A DNA stretch of 46,717 nucleotides from Colivivens sp963626085 (GCA_963626085.1 CAVFVJ010000028.1:1-46717); one strand, 5' to 3'; counted from the stretch's first letter, positions 25,011-33,796 are shown. Translations and numbers: made by a program. The notes: generated by a model not told the origin, from the sequence alone.

Positions 25011-26500
25011 TCTCCTGGTTCTTCCTGTCTCCAATTGACAAGAAACACATTGTCGGTAGCACGGGTGAAGGCTGTATAGAGCCAACGGTAATAGTCTACA
25101 CCTATCATGTCGTCACTGAGAAACCCTTGGTCGATGAATACTTGTGACCATTGTCCGCCTTGTGCCTTGTGGCAAGTCACAGCATAAGCGTACTTTATCT
25201 GAAGGGCGTTGTAGTACGGGTCTTCCCTCATCTTTTTCATCCGTTCCTTCTTGTACGGTATGTCTGCGTAGTCTTCCAATACATTCTTGAACAGCATCTC
25301 GCTTTGCTCTCTACTGAGTGCAGGCGACTCGGTGTGGAGGGTGTCTAGCAGTACCGTGGCGTGTATCTCCAAATCACTGTAATCGGGCAACAAAAAGTCG
25401 CAGTCGGCAAAGCGGAATCCATACAGTTCCCTCTCGTTTCTAACCTTCAGCACACGAGCGGTGTCACCATTGGCGATAAAGTCGCTCTGTTGGTTCATTG
25501 GCAGTTTCCCGATACTTTCTCCCTTGAAGTTCTCCTTTAGCCAGAAATAGTTGTTTTTCGCAATCATTACCATGTCACCAGCCGACAGTTCCTCTTCTCT
25601 GTCAAGTATCTGGTTGCGTATTCCGAGGTTGTACACGTGGGCTCGTTTGTTCGACCTGCATACTACGATGGTGTCGTCTATCCCATAGTTGTGGTAACTG
25701 TTCGCCAGTTCCTCTATAAGTTCGTTGCCAGGTACGTTCCTCACGTCTCCAGTGAAACGGATGTGCGGTAATACGAAACGGTGAAACCCAACGCCACTTA
25801 TTACGTTTGCCATTGTTTCCTCGATGAGATGCCTCAACTCCGTAGCATTATGCAGTATGCCCGACATCCCATCCTGGCGGACCACGTCGGTCAGTGTCAT
25901 ACAGGTGACATGTAGACCGTATGAGCGCAGTACGTTTGGACTGAGAGCAGGACTGCTCGTCTCGCCTACCGGAGGCAACTGTGCTGTGTCGCCCAGTAGT
26001 ATCATGCGGCAGCCCTCACTAGAATAGACATACTGCACCAGGTCATCGAGTAACCTGCCCGACCCGTATGGACTCGATGTAGCGTCGTTGGATATCATGG
26101 ATGCTTCGTCTACGATGAACAGGGCGTTCTTAAGCCCATTGTAGCCCATCTGGAAAATAGTGTCATCATCCATCGACTTCTGCCTGTAGATACGCTTGTG
26201 TATGGTGAATGCCGGATGTCGGGAGTAGACGGAAAAGACCTTGGCAGCTCTGCCAGTAGGAGCCATGAGCACACACTTGCGTTCCAACAGTTCCATCGTA
26301 GTGACCAAGGACGAAACAATGGAAGTCTTGCCTGTTCCAGCATAACCGCGGAGTATGAAGACATCACCGTACAGAGAACGGTGACTGTCTGTTTCTGTAA
26401 GTATGAATCTCGCCAGTTCCTTGACGGCTTGCGCTTGGTCTGTAGTCGGTTTATGGCCGAAATTATTTAAAATCAGCTCTTCTAAGTAGTCAAAAATCAT
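25007..26500 (-). CDS. RecD/Dda-like superfamily 1 DNA helicase (AAA family ATPase)
   Basis: This 497-residue helicase starts at ATG 26500; the longer frame begins in the promoter region of the next gene. Walker A is GYAGTGKTS with Lys58, motif Ia APTGRAAKVFS follows, and Walker B is LFIVDEASM with Asp131 and Glu132. MILLGDTAQLPPVG is motif III. The C-terminal UvrD_C_2 signature YAYAVTCHKAQGGQW and YTAFTRATDNVFLV complete the fold. It is close to the stand-alone RecD2/Dda group common in Bacteroidetes, probably acting in replication or repair. It converges with the LuxR-fusion gene (4-base overlap) and has no obvious partner gene. Confidence 0.88.
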   Translation of the reverse strand: MIFDYLEELILNNFGHKPTTDQAQAVKELARFILTETDSHRSLYGDVFILRGYAGTGKTSIVSSLVTTMELLERKCVLMAPTGRAAKVFSVYSRHPAFTIHKRIYRQKSMDDDTIFQMGYNGLKNALFIVDEASMISNDATSSPYGSGRLLDDLVQYVYSSEGCRMILLGDTAQLPPVGETSSPALSPNVLRSYGLHVTCMTLTDVVRQDGMSGILHNATELRHLIEETMANVISGVGFHRFVLPHIRFTGDVRNVPGNELIEELANSYHNYGIDDTIVVCRSNKRAHVYNLGIRNQILDREEELSAGDMVMIAKNNYFWLKENFKGESIGKLPMNQQSDFIANGDTARVLKVRNERELYGFRFADCDFLLPDYSDLEIHATVLLDTLHTESPALSREQSEMLFKNVLEDYADIPYKKERMKKMREDPYYNALQIKYAYAVTCHKAQGGQWSQVFIDQGFLSDDMIGVDYYRWLYTAFTRATDNVFLVNWRQEEPGD

Positions 26501-26551
26501 TCTAATCGAAAAAAAGTCGCTTGGGTTGAAACCACTATCAATTTTATTCCT

Positions 26552-26559
26552 TATTTTTG
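26552..26559 (+). promoter_or_regulatory. -7 box of the gene at 26600
   Basis: TATTTTTG, 40 bases ahead of ATG 26600. A TTG lies further upstream at non-ideal spacing. Confidence 0.5.
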
Positions 26560-26599
26560 TGCCACGAATATACAAAAAATAAAATTACAAGAATACGTT

Positions 26600-27286
26600 A
26601 TGAAGAAAAAAGTTATTAATTCATTGCTCGCTGTCTGTGCATTGGGACTTGTCGGTGCATGTTTTATGAGTATTTACGAGGACATCTCATTCGATGAACA
26701 GAAGTCTGAGAGAGAGAAAGCAGTCATCGCCCGTCTGTTGCAGATCCGTGATGCGGAAGAGGAGTACAGAAAGAGCCACGGAGGTGAGTTCTGCGGTACG
26801 ATTGACTCACTTGTCGATTTCGTGAAGAATGGTCGTGCTATCGTAAAGATTGACGAGGATGTGTGGACTGATGATCTTGCAATGGGTTATGCTACAAAGG
26901 CTGACGCCATCGCTGCTGGCGTGTTCCATAGCGACACTGTTTGGCAGTCTGCTGCCGAGAAGTTGGGAATCACCAATGCAGACTCTCTCAAGCTCGTTCC
27001 TGTAGGAAAGACAGGTGCTGAGTTCCAGTTGCGTAAGACAGAGGCTTACAACCTGAAGTCAAACGAGTTCGACAAGGTGTGTGAGGTGCGTGCCAGTCTG
27101 GACGACTACCTCGATGGCTTGAACGCAAAGAAGGTGCGCCAGTTGAAGCAGGATCTCAAGAAGAGAGGTCGTAACCGTGCGGACTTGTTCGAGGACAATA
27201 CAGACGATACTGAGGGTAACTGGTATGGACTCCGTATCGGTGACTTGAAAGACCCACAAAACAAGATGGCTGGTAACTGGGAATAA
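26600..27286 (+). CDS. Hypothetical membrane-anchored protein
   Basis: I do not recognise this 228-residue protein with certainty. It opens with a positively charged start and one hydrophobic segment (KVINSLLAVCALGLVGACFMSIY), then a polar region starting EREKAVIARLLQIRDAEEEY. One membrane helix followed by a long amphipathic helix and a GTIDSLVDFVKNG stretch recalls the layout of pseudopilin-like or periplasmic anchored proteins, but no prepilin cleavage site is evident. GAC at residues 19-21 could also be a lipobox. It is a single-gene unit with its own promoter and terminator. Export or anchoring is likely; function unknown. Confidence 0.65.
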   Translation: MKKKVINSLLAVCALGLVGACFMSIYEDISFDEQKSEREKAVIARLLQIRDAEEEYRKSHGGEFCGTIDSLVDFVKNGRAIVKIDEDVWTDDLAMGYATKADAIAAGVFHSDTVWQSAAEKLGITNADSLKLVPVGKTGAEFQLRKTEAYNLKSNEFDKVCEVRASLDDYLDGLNAKKVRQLKQDLKKRGRNRADLFEDNTDDTEGNWYGLRIGDLKDPQNKMAGNWE

Positions 27287-27311
27287 AATAATATAAGCGG
27301 ATACATACATT

Positions 27312-27343
27312 AAAAGCCCTCATCCATCGTGAGGGCTTTTATT
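27312..27343 (+). terminator. Terminator after the gene at 26600
   Basis: AAAAGCCCTC (27312-27321) pairs with GAGGGCTTTT (27331-27340), loop ATCCATCGT. The symmetric A/T ends make it potentially bidirectional. Confidence 0.9.
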
Positions 27344-27406
27344 ATAGGTGGGTTCTATAAATTCCCACCGTAATGATACTTTACAACCTACCTATACTTA
27401 AACGAC

Positions 27407-27949
27407 ATGCGTGTAATATCAGGCAAATACAAAGGCAAGCGGTTTGACGTTCCACATACATTCAGTGCGCGACCCACTACGGACTTCGCCAAGGAGGGAC
27501 TGTTCAATATTCTTCAGAACGTATATGTAGACTTCACTTCAAATCCATCTGCTCTCGACCTTTTCTCGGGTACCGGCAGCATATCTATTGAACTTCTGTC
27601 GCGAGGATGTAACAGAGTGGTGTCGGTGGAGAAGGATTTTAAGCACCATCAGTTCCTCAGAAAAGTTAACGGGGAGTTGGGGGACAGAAACTGGCAGACC
27701 CTACATGCTGACGTGTTCAGGTTTCTTAAGGGACATGCGGGCTTGTACGACATAATATTTGCAGATCCACCATACAAGTTGGAGAACCTGGTAGAAATCC
27801 CTGACTACATCTTCGGACAAGACAAACCTTTGCTTAATGAGAACGGTCTGTTTGTCCTTGAACACGGCAAGAACTACGACTTCTCCGCCCATCCACATTT
27901 CATTGAGCACCGCAACTACGGGTCTGTAAATTTCTCCTTCTTCAAGTAG
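27407..27949 (+). CDS. rsmD: 16S rRNA (guanine-966-N2)-methyltransferase
   Basis: This 180-residue Rossmann methyltransferase modifies G966 of 16S rRNA. MRVISGKYKGKRFDVP and RPTTDFAKEGLFNIL are typical of the N-terminus; the AdoMet loop is ALDLFSGTGSISIELL near 50, and the N6/N2-methylase motif DPPY is at 120-123. The C-terminus is normal. Its last 70 bases contain the left arm of a perfect 18-bp inverted repeat whose right arm lies just past the stop codon. Confidence 0.95.
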   Translation: MRVISGKYKGKRFDVPHTFSARPTTDFAKEGLFNILQNVYVDFTSNPSALDLFSGTGSISIELLSRGCNRVVSVEKDFKHHQFLRKVNGELGDRNWQTLHADVFRFLKGHAGLYDIIFADPPYKLENLVEIPDYIFGQDKPLLNENGLFVLEHGKNYDFSAHPHFIEHRNYGSVNFSFFK

Positions 27950-27975
27950 GAGAAAACATGTGGATGGGCGGAGAA
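27881..27975. repeat. Perfect 18-bp inverted repeat with nested hairpin at the rsmD end
   Basis: TTCTCCGCCCATCCACAT (27881-27898) is exactly complementary to 27958-27975. Inside it, TTTCTCC (27931-27937) pairs with GGAGAAA (27949-27955). The left arm is coding sequence of rsmD and the right arm lies beyond its stop. No T-tract follows on either side. Confidence 0.9.
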
Positions 27976-28004
27976 CGCCTTATTGATAGTAGAGCCTTAC
28001 AGCC

Positions 28005-28862
28005 TTACTTCACTTTTATCACCAAGTACTTAGATACGCTCCAGAACTCACTGGCATTGGTGATGCGGAGAGTATACTCGCCCTTGGAGTCTTTCAACAG
28101 AGAGTAAGAACCTTGTGGATGAGTCGTGAGGATTTTGGCAGACTTGGAGTTGAGCGGAATGACATTGGTCTTGCGGATGTCAATCTTGGTGAGGTAATTG
28201 GTGTCCAACTCCTTACTCTTGAGCACGTCGCCGTCTACAAGAATCTTGTGTTCCTTCAGCTCCTTGCTTGTCCCGAAGACGTACCATGCGGTATTGAGCT
28301 GAGCGTCCTGGTTGCGTGCAATCTCGGCATTGGCTTCGTTTTCAGCCTTCACCTTCGTGTTCTCACTTGTCAGTTTCTCCACGTTCGTTCCAAGCTCCTC
28401 AATCTTTGAGTCGCGTTCGGCAATCTGTGCACGGAGAGCCTCCACTTCCTTTGTCTTCTCCTCCAGTTGTTCTGTCAACTTGTTTATGGCAGCGCGCATC
28501 TTTCCTGCGTTCACACTGCTTTTGTTCAGCTTGTCTTGCAGTTCCTCGATCTTCCTGCGGTTGTCACGCATGGTCTGTTCGATAAACTCCATGTTCTCCT
28601 TGATATTTGCTTTGGCATCATTGCCCTCAGCCCCCTCGCTCGTCAGGTTGATTCTGCCCTCAGCTTCATTGATGGCGTCGAACCCTTCCTGAATCTCGTT
28701 GAAAGCAGCCATCATCTCGTCCAGCTCACTGTCTTTTTGATCCAGGAGACTTTGGAGTGAATCCGCTTTAGTCTCTTCCTCAGAAGCCTTGCTTCCTTTG
28801 AATAACTGGTCGCATGATACCAATGTTACGGTACATACGAGTAATAATAGAACTTTCTTCAT
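28005..28862 (-). CDS. Coiled-coil lipoprotein, function unknown
   Basis: This 285-residue lipoprotein has signal peptide MKKVLLLLVCTVTLVSC (Cys17). Residues about 30-190 are an almost unbroken Glu/Lys-rich coiled coil (KLNKSSVNAGKMRAAINKL, TKEVEALRAQIAERDSK). The last 95 residues form a compact globular domain starting LNTAWYVFGTSKELKEHKI and ending SEFWSVSKYLVIKVK. This coil-plus-beta-domain design is common among Bacteroidales lipoproteins of unknown role; an envelope-spacing or tethering job would fit the shape. It is the second gene after rsmI (8-base gap), so both are probably made from the rsmI promoter. Confidence 0.75.
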   Translation of the reverse strand: MKKVLLLLVCTVTLVSCDQLFKGSKASEEETKADSLQSLLDQKDSELDEMMAAFNEIQEGFDAINEAEGRINLTSEGAEGNDAKANIKENMEFIEQTMRDNRRKIEELQDKLNKSSVNAGKMRAAINKLTEQLEEKTKEVEALRAQIAERDSKIEELGTNVEKLTSENTKVKAENEANAEIARNQDAQLNTAWYVFGTSKELKEHKILVDGDVLKSKELDTNYLTKIDIRKTNVIPLNSKSAKILTTHPQGSYSLLKDSKGEYTLRITNASEFWSVSKYLVIKVK

Positions 28863-28870
28863 CTGCTAAT

Positions 28871-29569
28871 TTATTTGATTGGGTTTGTTTCTTCTTTTGT
28901 GGCGGCTGCTCCGAGTACGATGACGAACTCGCCTTTAGGTTCCACTTCCTTGAAGTGGTTGAGCACCTCCTCTACAGAGCCGCGTACGCTCTCCTCATGG
29001 ATTTTGGATATCTCCCTGCAACACGACACCTGTCGTTCGGGCCCGAACACCTCGCGGAACTGTTCGAGGGTCTTGACCACACGGTAGGGCGACTCGTAAA
29101 ATATAATGGTGCGCGTCTCACCGCTCAGTTCCGCAAGTCGTTTCTGACGTCCTTTCTTCTGTGGGAGGAATCCCTCGAAGACGAACTTGTCGCAAGGAAG
29201 ACCAGATGATACCAGAGCAGGAACGAAGGCAGTGGCTCCTGGTAGTGTCTGCACTTCAATGCCGTTGCGGACACATTCGCGCACGAGCAGGAAGCCAGGG
29301 TCACTTATGCCAGGTGTGCCGGCGTCACTGATGAGGGCTGCGGTCTGTCCACCCTGTATCCGCTCCACCACTTTCATGCAAGTCTGGTGCTCGTTGAATT
29401 TATGGTGTGAGTGTATCTCGTTCTTTATATCGAAATGATGTAGAAGTACGGATGAGGTACGAGTGTCTTCCGCCAGGATGAAATCGGCTTCTTTCAAGAC
29501 CTTTATCGCCCTGAACGTCATGTCGTCCATGTTCCCTACAGGAGTAGGTACTACAATCAGTCGTCCCAT
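28871..29569 (-). CDS. rsmI: 16S rRNA (cytidine-1402-2'-O)-methyltransferase
   Basis: This 232-residue tetrapyrrole-methylase-fold enzyme methylates the ribose of C1402 in the 30S decoding centre. Motifs are MGRLIVVPTPVGNMDDMT, AEDTRTSSVLLHHF, the AdoMet loop SDAGTPGISDPG (81-92) and FEGFLPQKKGRQ; FYESPYRVVKTL follows. A full promoter precedes it, and the coiled-coil lipoprotein gene follows after 8 bases. Confidence 0.96.
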   Translation of the reverse strand: MGRLIVVPTPVGNMDDMTFRAIKVLKEADFILAEDTRTSSVLLHHFDIKNEIHSHHKFNEHQTCMKVVERIQGGQTAALISDAGTPGISDPGFLLVRECVRNGIEVQTLPGATAFVPALVSSGLPCDKFVFEGFLPQKKGRQKRLAELSGETRTIIFYESPYRVVKTLEQFREVFGPERQVSCCREISKIHEESVRGSVEEVLNHFKEVEPKGEFVIVLGAAATKEETNPIK

Positions 29570-29594
29570 TATCTACTTATTATATATATAGGTG

Positions 29595-29625
29595 CAAAGT
29601 TATAGCAAAAAAACAAATACGCAAA
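29595..29625 (-). promoter_or_regulatory. Promoter of the rsmI operon
   Basis: On the minus strand, TTTG (29622-29625), a 19-bp spacer and TAACTTTG (29595-29602). A close match to the Bacteroidetes consensus. Confidence 0.75.
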
Positions 29626-29676
29626 TGATTTATGGTAAAATATACAGTTTATAGTCATGTCTACGGTTGAAGCTGT

Positions 29677-30885
29677 TTAGGTTGCCTTCTCGCGCCTGTC
29701 TGCAATGATGGTGAAGAACGCGTCTCCACTGGAGTTGAGCGCAGTCTCGAAGGAGTCCTGTACTACTCCGATGATGAAGCCTACAGCAACGGCCTGCATG
29801 GCTGTGTCGTTGCCTATCTCAAACAGTGAACACGCCATAGGGATGAGCAACAGTGAGCCTCCAGGTATGCCTGATGCTCCGCACGCACCGAGGGCAGCGA
29901 GGCAACTGAGCAGGAGTGCGCTGATGAGGCTGACTTCAATTCCTGTGGTGTGACACAGTGCCAGCACGAATACCGTAATCGTAACAGCTGCACCGTTCAT
30001 GTTGACGGTAGAACCAAGTGGGATGCTCACTGAGTAGAAGTTCTTGTCCACTCCCATCCTCTGGCACAGTTCCATGTTGACTGGAATGTTGGCTGCGGAC
30101 GACCGTGTGAAGAATGCGCTGAGACCACTCTCTTCCACACACTGCCACAGTATCCCGTAGGGATTCTTCCTAAGGACAATCCACGCCTGAAGTGGATTGG
30201 CTATAAAGGCAGTGAACAGCATGCAACCTATCAACAGAAGTATCAGTTTGCCGTACTCAGTGAATATCGCAAGACCACTCTCTGACACAGCTGTGAACAC
30301 CAGTCCCATCACTCCGAACGGGGCGAACTGTATGATCCAGCGTACCACTGTGGAGATGGCTTCGGCAAAGTCTGACACCACCTGCTTCGTTGTGTCGTTG
30401 GCTAACTTTTTCAGTGCCACTCCCACAACCACAGCCCAAAAGATGACGGCGAGATAGCTCGCTTCGCTTACCGACCTCACTGGGTTGTCCACAGCATTAG
30501 TCAGGAGTGACTGTAGTATGCCACTTAGTCCTTGTGGTGCTCCTTGCGCTTCTTGTACTCCTGTCTCCTGTAAGGTCATGGTGATGGGGAACATGAAACT
30601 GCCAGCTACAGCCACCATGGCTGCGATTAGTGTAGATATTGCGTAGAGGCATACGACGGTACGGAACCGTGAACCGAGGTTTTCCTTGGCGTTCGCTACA
30701 GACGACAACACCAGGACTGCCACCAGAATGGGTGCTATCGCCTTGAGTGCACCTACGAACAGTGAACCGAATATCGAAATGCCAGTCGCCTCGGGAACGG
30801 TCAGTCCCAGTACGATTCCCACTGCCAGTCCCACTACTATACGCAGTACGAGACTGGTGCTTGTCCATCTCTTCAGTAGAGTCAT
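29677..30885 (-). CDS. sstT: Serine/threonine:sodium symporter SstT
   Basis: This 402-residue inner-membrane carrier of the dicarboxylate/amino acid:cation symporter family takes up serine and threonine with sodium. I start at ATG 30885 (MTLLKRWTSTSLVLRIVVGL), 19 bases after the alpha-galactosidase stop; earlier codons would overlap that gene. The helical hairpin 1 motif is FFTRSSAANIPVNMELCQRM, and the SstT-type STVNMNGAAVTITVFVLAL replaces the NMDG motif of glutamate carriers. Hairpin 2 is ASGIPGGSLLLIPMACSLF. The close spacing implies co-transcription with the alpha-galactosidase. Confidence 0.93.
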   Translation of the reverse strand: MTLLKRWTSTSLVLRIVVGLAVGIVLGLTVPEATGISIFGSLFVGALKAIAPILVAVLVLSSVANAKENLGSRFRTVVCLYAISTLIAAMVAVAGSFMFPITMTLQETGVQEAQGAPQGLSGILQSLLTNAVDNPVRSVSEASYLAVIFWAVVVGVALKKLANDTTKQVVSDFAEAISTVVRWIIQFAPFGVMGLVFTAVSESGLAIFTEYGKLILLLIGCMLFTAFIANPLQAWIVLRKNPYGILWQCVEESGLSAFFTRSSAANIPVNMELCQRMGVDKNFYSVSIPLGSTVNMNGAAVTITVFVLALCHTTGIEVSLISALLLSCLAALGACGASGIPGGSLLLIPMACSLFEIGNDTAMQAVAVGFIIGVVQDSFETALNSSGDAFFTIIADRREKAT

Positions 30886-30904
30886 TGTTTCGTGTTCAGT
30901 CGTG

Positions 30905-33031
30905 TTATCTGATAAGGTATTTATTCCCCTTGAAGATGTAAATGCCTGGTTGCAGACTGTCGAAGTCACAGCCAGTCCTGTTGCCGTTGACATCGTACAC
31001 CGCAGTTAGCCCCTCTGCCTTTGCTAAGGCTCTTGCCTCGTCCTTCGTAATGCTCTTGATGTCACTCTCCTTATTGTCGCCCAACCTGTAGAGTTTCGCT
31101 CCGTGGCTTGGCACCTTAGCAGTGAACGTTCCCTTGACACTGCCTGCAGTCTGCTTTCCCCAGATGTCGTACACAGGCACAGACTCGTCTGCAGCATAAC
31201 CGAACTGAGTGAGGTCCACACTTATGTCGGTGGTGGTCAGAGTTCCTGCATCCTCCTGCTCGCTGGTAAGTGGGTTTTGGTCGAACACCATGAAGCGTAT
31301 GGATGTAGTTGCTCCATTCTGGTTGATTCCGCTGTCGTCAGCAGCCGCAGTGGCAGTGAACCGTACCACGTCCATATCGTCGGGTATGGTGAAGAAGATA
31401 GCGGCATTGGCATCGGTGGAGAACCCACGCAGGTACGTCTTGCCCATCACCTTCATTTTTCCTTCTGTCTGCACGTTCTTGTTTTCGAATACGCGGTTGT
31501 AGTATGAGTTGGTGTACGTGCGTGTCATGTATTTGCCGGTCAGTTTCACCTTACTGCCGTCCCTGAGCACGAGGGTCGGACTGATCCAGTCACCATGGTC
31601 GTAGTTGTAGTTGTCGCCTCCGTCATCGACCACCAGTACCAGTGTCTTGCTTCCTTCTGGCCACTCTATGTCCACGTCGACCTTGTGTCCGTCGGTGGTG
31701 TATGCCACAACCTCAGACTGATACAAAGCCTTATTGCCTACAATCCAACGTGTGTTACCTCTGTTGAACATGGCGAGATATCTGTTGCCCGTCATCGGGT
31801 CAACACTTGTCCACACCGTCTGTCCGTTGGACTCATTGTTGCTCACTTGGTGAGCGTCAACTCCGTAGCTGTGCATGTGCAAGTATTCCTCGTTGGTCAG
31901 AAGAGAGTTGGTGAAATCATCGTTCTTGGTCATCTCGCCTCCGAAGAAGAGGGGAGAGTGACATATTCCCCAAAGGGTCATCAGAGAGTATTGCTCGTCC
32001 TGAGTGAGTCGTGTCCACCGACCGCTCTGTGCGTCTGTGTAACCAGGGTCAGCCACGGTCATCGATATCTGTCCAAGCGGAAGCATGTCGCAGTCAGCGT
32101 AATTGCCGGGTCTGCTGTACTGCGACCATACATTAGCCTCGTTGAACACCAAGTCCACAGAACTCCAGCTGTCCCACAGGTCGTCCATCATACGCCACAT
32201 GTTGGCGTTCTCAAGGCAGTCCGGAGCATACTTGTACTGTGTCTTGCCAGGTGACAGACTAAGCACGATTGGTCTGCCGCACCTGTCGATGGCCTTGCGC
32301 AACATCTTTATCTCCTCAGTGTGGAACGGTCTACTTATGTCGTCCACCTTGATGAAGTCCACACCCCATTCAGCGTACAGATCAATGATGCTGTTGTAGT
32401 AGAGCTGTCCGTACTCGTTGTCCTGTACCAGCAGGTTGTCCTTGAGCCATGTGCACGGAGGGGTGGTACTTGAGTAGACCTTGCTCCACGCCACGTCCTC
32501 AGCCCCCTTGAGCTTGTAAGATGAACCGATGACCGACTTGGGTACACCGCGCATGATGTGGATTCCGAACTTGAGTCCCATGTTGTGGAGCGAGTCAGCC
32601 ATTGCCTTGAACCCCTGATTCTTTCCGTTTACCATAGCAGAGGGGAACCGTGTGGGCGACGGCAAGTACCGCCCGTATTCGTCCAATACATAGTCTTGGG
32701 TGCCTTGCTGGTTGTAGTAGCCTCCACCGAGTGACGGGTGGTTGCAGTACCAGCGAATGTCTACTACAACATACTTCCATCCATATTTGTCGAGCCCGTG
32801 GTCCACTATGTATTGTGCGTTCTGCATTGTCAGTTTCTCGTTGACGCTGGAGTAATAGCAGTCCCATGAGTTCCATCCCATAGGTGGGGTTAATGCCCAT
32901 GTGCGGAATGTGGCAGTACTGTCTGTCTCCTGTGCTTGTGTGTTCAAACTGACGGTCAAGGTCATTATAGCCGCAGCAGTTAGTGTGCGGACGAACCGTC
33001 TTGCTGTTGTGTGTGCGTTATTGGTATTCAT
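30905..33031 (-). CDS. GH27 alpha-galactosidase, secreted, with sorting-signal-like tail
   Basis: This is a 708-residue secreted glycosidase. The signal peptide is followed by the GH27 (beta/alpha)8 start LTPPMGWNSWDCYYS. The nucleophile is Asp at about 229 in VDFIKVDD and the acid/base is Asp at about 315 in NYADCDMLPLG. A beta-sandwich follows, then a region (about 470-640) with YLRGFSTDANAAIFFTIP resembling NPCBM-type carbohydrate-binding modules. The last residues (SLQPGIYIFKGNKYLIR) resemble C-terminal sorting signals of type IX secretion in Prevotella, which would place it on the surface. It probably releases alpha-galactose from plant or host glycans. It leads an operon with sstT; repeats lie upstream of its promoter. 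Confidence 0.92.
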   Translation of the reverse strand: MNTNNAHTTARRFVRTLTAAAIMTLTVSLNTQAQETDSTATFRTWALTPPMGWNSWDCYYSSVNEKLTMQNAQYIVDHGLDKYGWKYVVVDIRWYCNHPSLGGGYYNQQGTQDYVLDEYGRYLPSPTRFPSAMVNGKNQGFKAMADSLHNMGLKFGIHIMRGVPKSVIGSSYKLKGAEDVAWSKVYSSTTPPCTWLKDNLLVQDNEYGQLYYNSIIDLYAEWGVDFIKVDDISRPFHTEEIKMLRKAIDRCGRPIVLSLSPGKTQYKYAPDCLENANMWRMMDDLWDSWSSVDLVFNEANVWSQYSRPGNYADCDMLPLGQISMTVADPGYTDAQSGRWTRLTQDEQYSLMTLWGICHSPLFFGGEMTKNDDFTNSLLTNEEYLHMHSYGVDAHQVSNNESNGQTVWTSVDPMTGNRYLAMFNRGNTRWIVGNKALYQSEVVAYTTDGHKVDVDIEWPEGSKTLVLVVDDGGDNYNYDHGDWISPTLVLRDGSKVKLTGKYMTRTYTNSYYNRVFENKNVQTEGKMKVMGKTYLRGFSTDANAAIFFTIPDDMDVVRFTATAAADDSGINQNGATTSIRFMVFDQNPLTSEQEDAGTLTTTDISVDLTQFGYAADESVPVYDIWGKQTAGSVKGTFTAKVPSHGAKLYRLGDNKESDIKSITKDEARALAKAEGLTAVYDVNGNRTGCDFDSLQPGIYIFKGNKYLIR

Positions 33032-33068
33032 TATGTTTTTGTATGTTTATGTTTTCGCAATTTGTTTG

Positions 33069-33100
33069 CAAAGATATTGAAAAGTACGCTTACAGCCAAA
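33069..33100 (-). promoter_or_regulatory. Promoter of the alpha-galactosidase/sstT operon
   Basis: On the minus strand, TTTG (33097-33100), a 20-bp spacer and TATCTTTG (33069-33076), 38 bases ahead of ATG 33031. Confidence 0.75.
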
Positions 33101-33118
33101 TAAAACCCTTCGTTTTTC

Positions 33119-33193
33119 TCGAAGGTTAGAGAAATAATTTTCGAAGGTTAGAGAAATTAATTTCGAAGGTTAGGGAGATACTTTTCTCTAACT
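33119..33193. repeat. Three 22-bp direct repeats, probable regulator-binding array
   Basis: Units start at exactly 33119, 33141 and 33163. Each begins TCGAAGGTTAG, followed by AGAAAT or a close variant. An inverted half copy TTTCTCTAAC (33184-33193) closes the array, and CCTTCG/CGAAGG flanks its left end. The array sits 19 bp upstream of the alpha-galactosidase -33 box and about 45 bp upstream of the nitroreductase -7 box. Confidence 0.85.
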
Positions 33194-33238
33194 GGGGAAA
33201 AAATATGAGCCAGTTGTCACCGCTTCACGAAATATTCA

Positions 33239-33246
33239 TAACTTTG
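33239..33246 (+). promoter_or_regulatory. -7 box of the nitroreductase gene
   Basis: TAACTTTG, 33 bases ahead of ATG 33280. A TTG at 33214-33216 is 22 bp upstream. Confidence 0.65.
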
Positions 33247-33279
33247 CAACAGAATTGCATCTAATTAATTTAACGAGCT

Positions 33280-33789
33280 ATGGATTTCAAGGAACTATGT
33301 CTGGAACGTGAGTCAGTGCGTTCCTATACCTCACAGCAGGTTGAACAGGAGAAATTGGATTATATGATGGAGTGTGTGCGTCTCGCTCCTTCGGCAGTCA
33401 ACTTCCAGCCTTGGAAGTTTTATGTGGTGAAAAGCGAGGAAGGTAAACGCAATGTGTGCAAGTGTTATCGTCAGGAGTGGCTGTCGTCTGCTCCTATGTA
33501 CATCGTTGCCTGTGTGCGTCACGATACTGAGTGGGTGCGGAAAGTCGACGGTAAGCCACATGGGGACATTGATGTAGCTATTGCAGTGGAGCACCTCTGT
33601 CTGGCAGCAGCCGAGCAGGGACTGGGCACTTGCTGGGTCTGCAACTTCGACACTAAGCTGTGTCACTCCCTTCTGAATCTGCCCGACAATGAGGAGGCGA
33701 CAGTAATCATCCCTGTGGGCTACTCCACCACAGACAGTCCGAGGGAGAAGAAAAGGATGTCCTTGGATGAGATTATGACTTGTCTATAA
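33280..33789 (+). CDS. Nitroreductase family FMN protein
   Basis: This is a 169-residue single-domain flavoprotein of the nitroreductase family, NAD(P)H-dependent and cytoplasmic. FMN-binding marks are RESVRSYTS near the N-terminus, RLAPSAVNFQPWKFYVV near 34-50 and AAAEQGLGTCWVCNFD near 107. It is short for the family, lacking the longer insert of the NfsB type. The natural substrate is unknown. A strong terminator follows. It is divergent from the alpha-galactosidase operon and shares the intergenic region holding the 22-bp repeats. Confidence 0.92.
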   Translation: MDFKELCLERESVRSYTSQQVEQEKLDYMMECVRLAPSAVNFQPWKFYVVKSEEGKRNVCKCYRQEWLSSAPMYIVACVRHDTEWVRKVDGKPHGDIDVAIAVEHLCLAAAEQGLGTCWVCNFDTKLCHSLLNLPDNEEATVIIPVGYSTTDSPREKKRMSLDEIMTCL

Positions 33790-33796
33790 AAGATAG

